From: Phycisphaerae bacterium
GTDB taxonomy: Bacteria; Planctomycetota; Phycisphaerae; Sedimentisphaerales; Anaerohalosphaeraceae
Direction of reading: 5' to 3'
NCBI GenBank assembly: GCA_021736615.1
Contig: JAIPFN010000172.1
Span: forward strand, 1-11,942
DNA: 11,942 nucleotides
Shown here piece by piece: positions 7,083-11,942 of this stretch (positions are counted from its first letter, which is position 1; each line of letters opens with the position of its first letter). A model generated the notes under the pieces. That model worked only from the letters and a program-made list of their open reading frames with translations, was not told the origin of the DNA and ran no database searches. Made by a program: the position numbers and the translations under genes.

Positions 7083-7147
7083 ATTATCAATGGATTAATT
7101 AACAATCCGGTTGGCGATTATTTACTGCTAATACGGCCAGGGATAGC

Positions 7148-8539
7148 ATGACACATATAACAGGGAAGTATCATTTCATAGGCATCGGCGGCATCGGTAT
7201 GAGCGGCCTTGCAAAGCTCCTCATCCGCAATGGCTCGCATGTCACAGGCTCGGACATGGAGCAAACCGAGGTAACCGACAACCTCAAAAACATGGGCGCA
7301 GACGTCAAAATCGACCATTCTGCCGAAAATATCTCCCTCCCCGTTCGCGCCGTCGTCATCTCGGCAGCGATCAAAGAGTCCAACCCGGAACTGAAATTCG
7401 CCCGCGATAACGGCTGCAAGGTCTACAAATACGCCGAGATGCTCGGCGCAATGATGGACGAATACGAGGGCATCGCCATCTCCGGCACCCACGGCAAAAG
7501 CACAACCAGCGGCTGGCTCGCCCACCTGCTGACCGCCGCGTCCCACGGCCCAAACTTCATAGTAGGCGCCGAAGTCGCCCAGCTGGGCGATTCCAGCGGC
7601 ACCGGCCACGGCAAATCCTTCGTAGCCGAAGCCTGCGAATACGACCGCAGTTTCCTCAATATTCGCCCAAAAACGGCGGTTATCCTCAATATTGACCTTG
7701 ACCACCTGGACTATTACAAAGACATCAACGACATAATCGACGCGTTTACCGACTTCGCATCCGGCTCCAAGGACGGCGGGCTGGTAATCGCAAACGGCCA
7801 GGACAGAAACGTCGCCGCCCTGCTGAAAAACCTCCCTGAGAGGCTAAAAACGCTGACTTTCGGGCTGGACTGGACCTGTGACATCTCCGCCCACAACATC
7901 GACATCGTCGACGGCCTGTACAACTTCGACATATACCTCGGCGCCCAACTGCTCGGCCGCACAAAAATATCCCTCCCCGGCGAACACAACATAATGAACG
8001 CCCTGGCCGTAACCGCCGCCGCAATGGCCTCAGGAGTACAAACAGACACTGTTTTGAGGCTGCTAGACGGGTTTACGGGGATCGACCGGCGATTAATGCT
8101 CAAGGGCGTGCAGGACAACATTACGATCCTTGACGACTATGCCCACCACCCCACCGAAATCCGGGCATCGCTGGGCGCTATCCGCCAGAAGTACCAGCCC
8201 GGCCGGCTTTTATGCATATTTCAGCCTCATCAGTACAGCAGAACCAGATTTTTACTTGATGATTTCGCAGAAAGCTTTAAGCTAGCGGATATGACGATCG
8301 TCCCGGACATATATTTCGTGCGGGATACGGCGGAAATGAAAAAAGAAGTAAACTCGGAGGTTCTCGTAGAACGTATCCGGGAGAACGGGTGCCAGGCACT
8401 CTTCATTAAAGATTTCGACAGTATTTGCCAATACCTGAAAACTATTGTTAAAACCGGCGACCTCATAGTTACTATGGGTGCCGGTGATATATGGAAGGTT
8501 GCAGATGAATATATTCAGTGGCTTAGAACAGATAGTTAA
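7148..8539 (+). CDS. murC: UDP-N-acetylmuramate--L-alanine ligase MurC
   Basis: This 463-residue ATP-dependent ligase adds L-alanine to UDP-MurNAc, the first amino acid of the peptidoglycan stem peptide, in the cytoplasm. Three Mur-ligase domains are visible. The N-terminal substrate domain has HFIGIGGIGMSGLAKLL. The central ATPase has the P-loop GTHGKSTT (Gly113-Thr120), EACEYDRSFL and LNIDLDHLDYY. The C-terminal domain begins around GIDRRL, with LDDYAHHPTEI (Asp329, Asp330, His333, His334) and QPHQYSRT. The HHP and YSRT motifs are characteristic of MurC rather than MurD, E or F. Length is near the usual 460-490. Start ATG 7148 follows AGGGA at 7139-7143 with a four-base gap. The 3' end overlaps murB by 35 bases. 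Third-position use shifts from C-rich to G/T-rich at about 8040, within the gene. Confidence 0.96.
   Translation: MTHITGKYHFIGIGGIGMSGLAKLLIRNGSHVTGSDMEQTEVTDNLKNMGADVKIDHSAENISLPVRAVVISAAIKESNPELKFARDNGCKVYKYAEMLGAMMDEYEGIAISGTHGKSTTSGWLAHLLTAASHGPNFIVGAEVAQLGDSSGTGHGKSFVAEACEYDRSFLNIRPKTAVILNIDLDHLDYYKDINDIIDAFTDFASGSKDGGLVIANGQDRNVAALLKNLPERLKTLTFGLDWTCDISAHNIDIVDGLYNFDIYLGAQLLGRTKISLPGEHNIMNALAVTAAAMASGVQTDTVLRLLDGFTGIDRRLMLKGVQDNITILDDYAHHPTEIRASLGAIRQKYQPGRLLCIFQPHQYSRTRFLLDDFAESFKLADMTIVPDIYFVRDTAEMKKEVNSEVLVERIRENGCQALFIKDFDSICQYLKTIVKTGDLIVTMGAGDIWKVADEYIQWLRTDS
8493..8498 (+). promoter_or_regulatory. Shine-Dalgarno of murB within the murC coding sequence
   Basis: GGAAGG, six bases before ATG 8505, is the strongest ribosome binding site in this part of the window. 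It decides the murB start over the upstream in-frame GTG at 8478. Confidence 0.75.
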
Positions 8540-9383
8540 AACCGACATCGCTCTCGCTAACTACACATGGTACGGCGTGGGCGGTAACGCGGACTACATG
8601 ATAACTCCGCAAACGGTCGAAGAGCTTACCGACGTTGTTAAACGGTGCAGCGAAAACTCGATTCCGCTGCGCGTGATCGGGCAAGGGTCGAACCTGCTTG
8701 TCAGCGACGAAGGCGTCAAGGGCGCAGTCATCAAGTTTGAAGGTGACATCTTCGGCAAGGCAAGGTTCGACGGGCAGACTGTTTGGGCGCCAGCGGGTGT
8801 GAACCTGTCCAAGCTGGTGCTGGAATGCGTGCGCCAGGGGCTGGGCGGGCTTGAGGCTCTTACGGGTATACCGGGCTCTATCGGCGGTGCGGTTCGGATG
8901 AACGCTGGCGGTAACTTCGGGGATATAGGGACGGCGGTCGAAAGCGTTACGCTTATGGATAACGACGGCAACATCTATGAGATGAGCAAGCCGGAACTGG
9001 TGTTCGATTACAGAACGACGAACATCACGGCGAGCATTATTATCGAAGCGAAGATGGAACTTGTCGAGGCCGACCCGGATCAGCTATTGAAAACTACCAA
9101 GGAAATCTGGATATATAAAAAGAACTCCCAGCCGCTGACGAACAAAAATGCCGGGTGCGTGTTTAAGAATCCGAGAGGTTTGTCGGCTGGTGCGATGATA
9201 GATCGTGCGGGTTTAAAGAGCCTGAAAATCGGCGGTGCGGAAGTAAGCGACAAACATGCCAACTTTATTATCACACACGAAGAATGCACGGCTTCTGATA
9301 TTAAGAGATTGATCGAGGCGGTTCAGGAAAGGGTTAAAGAGCATTGCGGGATCGAGTTGGAGATGGAAATCGAAATCTGGTAG
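8505..9383 (+). CDS. murB: UDP-N-acetylenolpyruvoylglucosamine reductase MurB
   Basis: This 292-residue FAD/NADPH enzyme reduces UDP-GlcNAc-enolpyruvate to UDP-MurNAc, which is the substrate of MurC encoded just upstream. The FAD-binding part shows TWYGVGG and IGQGSNLLV (Gly59-Val66) and GLEALTGIPGSIGGAVRMNA. The C-terminal MurB domain has FDYRTT and NAGCVFKNP, then SAGAMIDRAGLK and SDKHANFI. The proton-donor position holds Cys218 instead of the serine of E. coli MurB, a substitution also found in other MurBs. The compact size, without the extra loop of the E. coli enzyme, fits type II. I chose ATG 8505 because GGAAGG at 8493-8498 lies six bases upstream and the protein then begins cleanly. 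An in-frame GTG at 8478 lacks such a site. The 35-base overlap with murC implies translational coupling. Confidence 0.96.
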   Translation: MNIFSGLEQIVKTDIALANYTWYGVGGNADYMITPQTVEELTDVVKRCSENSIPLRVIGQGSNLLVSDEGVKGAVIKFEGDIFGKARFDGQTVWAPAGVNLSKLVLECVRQGLGGLEALTGIPGSIGGAVRMNAGGNFGDIGTAVESVTLMDNDGNIYEMSKPELVFDYRTTNITASIIIEAKMELVEADPDQLLKTTKEIWIYKKNSQPLTNKNAGCVFKNPRGLSAGAMIDRAGLKSLKIGGAEVSDKHANFIITHEECTASDIKRLIEAVQERVKEHCGIELEMEIEIW

Positions 9384-9403
9384 GTTCGTGAATCGTTTTT
9401 TTT

Positions 9404-9432
9404 ATCCGCGGATTACGCGGATTACGCGGATT
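9404..9432. repeat. GGATTACGC tandem-type dispersed repeat, copy 1
   Basis: ATCCGCGGATTACGCGGATT, continued as ACGCGGATT, contains the unit GGATTACGC repeated at a 9-bp step with a CCGCGG palindrome at the left. A second, partly diverged copy is at 11508-11537. Both copies are followed within a few bases by the same 84-bp repeat, so the two travel together as a composite. Confidence 0.75.
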
Positions 9433-9434
9433 TT

Positions 9435-9518
9435 TTTAAATTAATATTTTGGACTTGCTTGTTTTGTGGGATGCTGCTTGCAACTTTTGTTGGTCTTGCT
9501 TGTTTTTCTTTTTTGCCA
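9435..9518. repeat. 84-bp dispersed repeat, copy 1
   Basis: It runs from TTTAAATTAATATTTTGG to TTTTTTGCCA and matches 11540-11623 over the same length with about six substitutions. It also matches 11730-11804 with a 9-base deletion. Internally it contains TTGGACTTGCTTGTTTT (9449-9465) and TTGGTCTTGCTTGTTTT (9490-9506), a 17-base near-duplication 41 bases apart. It does not encode anything plausible in any copy. Confidence 0.85.
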
Positions 9519-9532
9519 TCCCGACGTGAACC

Positions 9533-9551
9533 TCCCGATGTAAAATCGGGA
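9533..9551. repeat. TCCCGAT/ATCGGGA inverted repeat, copy 1
   Basis: TCCCGAT 9533-9539 pairs with ATCGGGA 9545-9551 across a five-base loop. The related hairpin at 9660-9675 has the same arms with three loop bases fewer. They bracket the purine-rich tandem repeat. This looks like a small structured intergenic element. Confidence 0.65.
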
Positions 9552-9597
9552 CAGGCTCTGACTTCGCTTCGCTCAGCGACAAAGAGGGCCACAGAGG

Positions 9598-9640
9598 AAA
9601 AGAGAGAAAAGAGAGAAAAGAGAGAAAAGAGAGAAAAGAT
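9598..9640. repeat. 9-bp purine tandem repeat AAAAGAGAG
   Basis: Four perfect copies of AAAAGAGAG (9598-9633) are followed by a partial AAAAGAT. A shorter related purine stretch, AAAGAGGAAAAGAGAGGG, occurs near 11632-11649 after the second 84-bp repeat. This is a simple-sequence tract and likely to vary in copy number. Confidence 0.85.
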
Positions 9641-9659
9641 TTAAAAGAAAATAAGCGAA

Positions 9660-9675
9660 TCCCGATGAATCGGGA
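9660..9675. repeat. TCCCGAT/ATCGGGA inverted repeat, copy 2
   Basis: TCCCGAT 9660-9666 and ATCGGGA 9669-9675 form a near-perfect palindrome with a two-base centre. It is a shorter-looped version of the element at 9533-9551 and lies 60 bases before the start of the unknown gene. Confidence 0.6.
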
Positions 9676-9735
9676 CCCAACAGAGACTATCCAATGATGA
9701 AGTAAGTAGACGGTTAGTTTTATTTAGGTAATTTT

Positions 9736-10437
9736 ATGTCAAAACCCAAGAAGTTTATAAAATCAAAGCTTTACTCCAAATATCCATTACTCAACTACTC
9801 TCTATCTGATTATAACCAGGACGCTTACGACAACATAGCAGTACCACTGTGGAAAAAAGAAAAGGAATTACTTACCACCAACCAGTCTTTTTTGCCTTCT
9901 ATAGAAAGGTATTTACAATCCGGCCTTCATGACAGTGAAATGATTTCATTTGCTTATAATTACCAAACCGTAACTATTAACTTTGACGAAGTGCAATGTT
10001 CCGACTTCTATTGGGCTTTCACGGATATTATGAAGTTGCCAGGTATTATTCCAGTCTTTCCCGTTTCATTAATCTTCCATAATATTCGGAACTTTACTGC
10101 CTACAAGGTAAACCGTAATAACAAACTACTGCCAGTTAGTAAGAATAAATGGCTACCAAGGATTTACGATTATCAAACTGAACATGTAATTGATGTTACT
10201 CCATCGTCTATTAGTATAGCTATCGTTGTAAGTTCAAAATATAAATACAACTGCTACATTGTTCTTGAGATAGAAGCCGAACGTCTTGAAATTAAAGAGA
10301 ACCAACGTGAAGTTTTCAAGGAACACTTGGGAGAAAAGCACCTTCCAATAATTGATAAGTTCATTAAGGAAATGGACAATGGAAAACGTTTTTATGACTG
10401 TTCCGTTGCAGAGGCTTTCATAAAGAAGAACCTTTGA
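9736..10437 (+). CDS. Protein of unknown function, AT-rich gene between murB and ddl
   Basis: The 233-residue protein is not one I recognise. It starts at ATG 9736 with AGG at 9726-9728 seven bases upstream. It is rich in Lys, Tyr, Asn and Ile, with no signal peptide, and lacks long hydrophobic helices. The N-terminus is basic (MSKPKKFIKSKLYSK). The stretch SGLHDSEMISFAYNYQTVTI (about residues 67-86) has the L-H-D-S plus beta-hairpin look of some small bacterial proteins of unknown or immunity-like function, but that is a weak resemblance only. The C-terminal third is helical and charged. Base composition is visibly more AT-rich than murB and ddl, and it is flanked on both sides by dispersed repeats. 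It therefore looks like DNA inserted into an original murB-ddl junction. A role in cell-wall synthesis should not be assumed from position. Confidence 0.65.
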   Translation: MSKPKKFIKSKLYSKYPLLNYSLSDYNQDAYDNIAVPLWKKEKELLTTNQSFLPSIERYLQSGLHDSEMISFAYNYQTVTINFDEVQCSDFYWAFTDIMKLPGIIPVFPVSLIFHNIRNFTAYKVNRNNKLLPVSKNKWLPRIYDYQTEHVIDVTPSSISIAIVVSSKYKYNCYIVLEIEAERLEIKENQREVFKEHLGEKHLPIIDKFIKEMDNGKRFYDCSVAEAFIKKNL

Positions 10438-10459
10438 AAAGTGGAACTGAAAAAACAGC

Positions 10460-10500
10460 GTGGGCATGGCCCACCCTACAAAGGCCGGCAGGATGCCGGC
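10460..10500. repeat. Double-hairpin REP-like element just upstream of ddl
   Basis: Two perfect six-base-pair hairpins lie back to back: GTGGGC 10460-10465 / GCCCAC 10469-10474 with loop ATG, and GCCGGC 10484-10489 / GCCGGC 10495-10500 with a five-base loop. The text GTGGGCATGGCCCACCCTAC is a widespread intergenic repeat in unrelated bacteria. It ends about 22 bases before the ddl start codon, so it would sit in the ddl leader if transcription comes from upstream. Confidence 0.75.
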
Positions 10501-10522
10501 GGTACGATTATTGGAGTTTTTT

Positions 10523-11440
10523 ATGTTGTTTGATAAATCTATTAAGGTTTGTGTTTTGATGGGTGGGGTTGGGGCTGAGCGCGCTGTTAGTCTTGACAGC
10601 GGTAAGAATATTGCGGCAGCTATTCGGGAGGCGGGGATCGAGTGTGTTGAGTTTGATATTACTCCCGATGACATGTCTATTCTTGACGATGCATCTATCG
10701 ATGTGTTCTTTCTGGGCTTGCATGGCAAGTTTGGTGAGGATGGGGAGCTTCAGCAGATACTTGAAGACAAAAAGCTTGTCTATACCGGGTCCGGGCCTAA
10801 AGCCAGTGCGGACGCGTTTGATAAGGTTGTCAGCAAAGAGATATTCGCAAAGGCCGGGGTTGATCTGCCTCGGCATGTGTTGGTTTGTGATGGTGACAGT
10901 GCTGAAGATTTGGCAGGCAGATTATCGGATATGGGCGATAAGTTCGTGGTCAAGCCGGTTAAGCAAGGCAGCAGTGTCGGGGTTGTTATCGTTGATGGGT
11001 GCAAAGAGGCGGCGACGGCGGGATTGGAATGTTTCGCCGAGTTTGGCGATTGTATGATCGAGGAGTTTATTGACGGGCGGGAGATAACCGTCGGGATCCT
11101 AAACGGAGTCGCCCTGCCGATAACGGAGATCGTCAGCAAGACGAAGTTTTATGACTACGAAGCGAAGTACCTCGCTGACACGACGGAGTACCTGTTCGAT
11201 ACGATAACCGATCCTGCTCTTATCGAAAAGATCAACCGGTCGGCTCTGGCGTGTTATGACTCGCTGGGGTGCAGGCACCAGAGCAGGGTCGATATGATAC
11301 TTTCGCAGGACGGTGTACCGTATGTTCTGGAGATCAATACGCTGCCGGGGTTTACGGGGCATTCGCTTTTGCCGATGGCTGCGAAACGGGCGGGGATGAG
11401 CGGTAGTGAGTTATGTTTGAAAATCATTGGTTGTGAATGA
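10523..11440 (+). CDS. ddl: D-alanine--D-alanine ligase
   Basis: This 305-residue ATP-grasp enzyme joins two D-alanines into the dipeptide used by MurF for the end of the stem peptide. The N-terminal VLMGGVGAERAVSLDSG carries the substrate Glu19 and Ser23. Catalytic and binding residues fall at the numbering of E. coli DdlB: Lys144 in KPVKQGSSVGV, Ser150, Tyr216 in DYEAKYLAD, Asp257 in RVDM, and Glu270 and Asn272 in EINTLPGFTGHS. Tyr216 marks it as a D-Ala-D-Ala rather than a D-Ala-D-Lac ligase, which carry Phe there. I chose ATG 10523, since GGAG at 10513-10516 lies six bases upstream. An in-frame GTG at 10460 would only translate the hairpin repeat. The gene is complete, uses many G- and T-ending codons, and is separated from murB by the inserted region. 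Confidence 0.96.
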   Translation: MLFDKSIKVCVLMGGVGAERAVSLDSGKNIAAAIREAGIECVEFDITPDDMSILDDASIDVFFLGLHGKFGEDGELQQILEDKKLVYTGSGPKASADAFDKVVSKEIFAKAGVDLPRHVLVCDGDSAEDLAGRLSDMGDKFVVKPVKQGSSVGVVIVDGCKEAATAGLECFAEFGDCMIEEFIDGREITVGILNGVALPITEIVSKTKFYDYEAKYLADTTEYLFDTITDPALIEKINRSALACYDSLGCRHQSRVDMILSQDGVPYVLEINTLPGFTGHSLLPMAAKRAGMSGSELCLKIIGCE

Positions 11441-11460
11441 TATTTTTGTGAGCGTGTTTT

Positions 11461-11503
11461 TACCATGAAGAGCTTGAAGAAAAAAGCATGAAGATCATGA
11501 AGG
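11461..11503. repeat. Dispersed repeat, ATGAAGATCATGAAG type
   Basis: TACCATGAAGAGCTTGAAG, then CATGAAGATCATGAAG (11487-11502). The last 16 bases are an exact reverse complement of 295-310. Both copies sit directly after a gene, here ddl, there the glycosyltransferase. Confidence 0.6.
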
Positions 11504-11507
11504 AATT

Positions 11508-11537
11508 ATCCGCGGATTACGCGGATTACACTGATTA
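11508..11537. repeat. GGATTACGC tandem-type dispersed repeat, copy 2
   Basis: ATCCGCGGATTACGCGGATT, then ACACTGATTA. It matches the element at 9404-9432 for its first 22 bases and then diverges. It is again immediately followed by an 84-bp repeat. Confidence 0.75.
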
Positions 11538-11539
11538 TT

Positions 11540-11623
11540 TTTAAATTAACATTTTGGACTTGCTTGTTTTGTGGGATACTGCTTACAACTTTTGTTAGTT
11601 TGGCTTGTTTTTCTTTTTTGCCA
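11540..11623. repeat. 84-bp dispersed repeat, copy 2
   Basis: It has the same length and boundaries as 9435-9518, including the ending TTTTTTGCCA, with about six base changes, mostly transitions. It is followed by CCGAGGACAAAGAGGAAAAG, which parallels GACAAAGAGG and the purine tract after copy 1. The composite A-B-C order is therefore kept in both places. Confidence 0.85.
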
Positions 11624-11729
11624 CCGAGGACAAAGAGGAAAAGAGAGGGATAAGAGAAAAGATTAATAATAGGCAACATGGAATATTAAATTATGAATTC
11701 ATTTAAGCAACAGCTCTTATTTAGCAAAC

Positions 11730-11804
11730 TTTAAATTAATATTTTGGACTTGCTTGTTTTGTGGGATGCTGCTTACAACTTTTGTTGGTTTGGCTTGTTT
11801 TGCC
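11730..11804. repeat. 84-bp dispersed repeat, copy 3 (9-base deletion)
   Basis: It starts with TTTAAATTAATATTTTGG as in copy 1 but shares TTACAACTTTTGTT with copy 2. It lacks about nine bases of the final T-rich stretch. It has neither the GGATTACGC element before it nor the purine tail after it, so this core can occur alone. It ends about 30 bases before the VOC gene start. Confidence 0.8.
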
Positions 11805-11835
11805 GCAGGGGAAATAGTTAACAGAAAGGTTTCTT

Positions 11836-11942
11836 ATGAGTTTATTGGAATCTAATTTTAATGGTATTCAGCATATTGGTATCCCTGTGACTGACCTTGC
11901 ATGTTCAAGACGGTTTTATGAGCGGCTTGGGTTTGCAGATAT
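11836..11942 (+). CDS. VOC (glyoxalase/bleomycin-resistance) family protein, 5' end only
   Basis: Only the first 35 codons lie in the window; the gene runs off the right edge. The start ATG 11836 is preceded by AAAGG at 11825-11829 with a six-base gap. IQHIGIPVTDLACSRRFYER followed by LGF is the opening beta-alpha unit of vicinal-oxygen-chelate proteins, where the His of QHIGI is the usual metal ligand. VOC members include glyoxalase I, dioxygenases and fosfomycin or bleomycin resistance proteins. The substrate cannot be decided from this fragment. Confidence 0.82.
   Translation, partial: MSLLESNFNGIQHIGIPVTDLACSRRFYERLGFAD

Larger units (their letters stand above)
6436..7147. other. Intergenic region between divergent ankyrin and murC genes
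   Basis: This 712-base AT-rich stretch separates divergent genes and holds no credible coding sequence. The left part (6436-6700) contains fragments such as TTCTTCATGGTTA near 6554 and ATTATCCGC near 6569, which look like worn copies of dispersed repeats seen elsewhere in the window. A longer decayed repeat lies at 6719-6797. The right part contains the phased A/T tracts and a candidate murC promoter, listed separately. I found no tRNA or recognisable riboswitch. Confidence 0.7.
9384..9735. other. Repeat mosaic between murB and an unknown AT-rich gene
   Basis: These 352 bases contain no believable gene. From left to right they hold a GGATTACGC-type repeat (9404-9432), an 84-bp dispersed repeat (9435-9518), two TCCCGAT/ATCGGGA hairpins (9533-9551 and 9660-9675) and a purine-rich 9-bp tandem repeat (9598-9640). 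An open frame through the middle encodes only repeat-derived sequence ending in KREKREK. I see no clear factor-independent terminator for murB. Confidence 0.7.
11441..11835. other. Repeat-rich intergenic region between ddl and the VOC gene
   Basis: These 395 bases are almost entirely repeat material. They hold an ATGAAGATCATGAAG element (11461-11503), a GGATTACGC element (11508-11537), two 84-bp-type repeats (11540-11623 and 11730-11804) and a purine-rich tail (11629-11665). The unit between the two long repeats (about 11666-11729) is AT-rich with no feature I can name. No open frame here is convincing, and ftsQ, the gene often found after ddl, is absent. Confidence 0.7.

Noticed and set aside
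6826..7105. Two overlapping minus-strand open frames of about 80 residues
   Set aside because: They cover the phased A/T tract. They are rich in Phe, Leu, Cys and Arg as a by-product of the tract, lack a ribosome site and resemble no family.
7118..7705. 195-residue open frame antisense to murC
   Set aside because: It is a shadow of the strong third-position C bias in the first part of murC. The sense gene has all MurC motifs.
8478..8504. GTG start for murB
   Set aside because: It adds nine residues unlike MurB, and the good Shine-Dalgarno lies downstream, in front of ATG 8505.
9598..9640. CRISPR-like array
   Set aside because: The copies are contiguous 9-bp units with no spacers, so this is a simple tandem repeat. 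No cas gene is in the window.
9459..9644. 61-residue open frame ending in KREKREKREK
   Set aside because: It is made entirely of dispersed repeats and the 9-bp tandem tract, with no ribosome site or family resemblance.
10460..10522. GTG start for ddl
   Set aside because: It would translate the double-hairpin repeat. GGAG six bases before ATG 10523 and the family N-terminus support the shorter form.

Overview
The window looks like a mid-GC chromosomal segment of a free-living bacterium that makes peptidoglycan. I suspect a planctomycete of the Phycisphaerae group. The hints are the DUF3524-type glycosyltransferase, the RAYT-type transposase, the ankyrin/kelch-like protein, and the abundance of degenerate intergenic repeats containing GGATTACGC, ATGAAGATCATGAAG and CTTCGTGCCTT motifs. 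This assignment is an inference; no rRNA gene or species marker is present.

Left part (1-3838), all on the + strand. It opens with the 3' end of a GT4-like glycosyltransferase resembling the tRNA-queuosine mannosyltransferase family. Next comes a U32-family protein related to the tRNA/rRNA hydroxylases TrhP and RlhA. A 12-segment MFS transporter follows, overlapping by ATGA with a complete PLP-dependent low-specificity threonine aldolase. Two tRNA wobble-modification-like genes therefore sit side by side, followed by an aldolase that is translationally coupled to a transporter.

Middle part (3836-6435). Between the convergent ends of the threonine aldolase gene and a large minus-strand gene lies a small IS200-like/RAYT transposase gene. 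It is flanked by two directly repeated copies of a structured REP-like sequence. The right copy carries the transposase's GGAGG ribosome binding site. The large minus-strand gene encodes about eight to nine ankyrin repeats followed by a kelch-like C-terminal region.

Gap 6436-7147 has no credible gene. It holds a decayed dispersed repeat and, just upstream of murC, an unusually regular series of eleven A/T tracts spaced about 10-11 bp apart, which predicts intrinsically curved DNA. A plausible promoter and Shine-Dalgarno for murC follow.

Right part (7148-11942). murC and murB overlap and are translationally coupled; ddl follows about 1.1 kb later. Together they encode three cytoplasmic steps in making the UDP-MurNAc-peptide: MurB makes UDP-MurNAc, MurC adds L-Ala, and Ddl makes the D-Ala-D-Ala dipeptide. 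Between murB and ddl sits an AT-rich gene of unknown function embedded in a mosaic of dispersed repeats. After ddl, instead of ftsQ/ftsA, there is another repeat mosaic and then the 5' end of a VOC (glyoxalase-like) gene cut by the window edge. One 75-84 bp repeat occurs three times in the last 2.5 kb.
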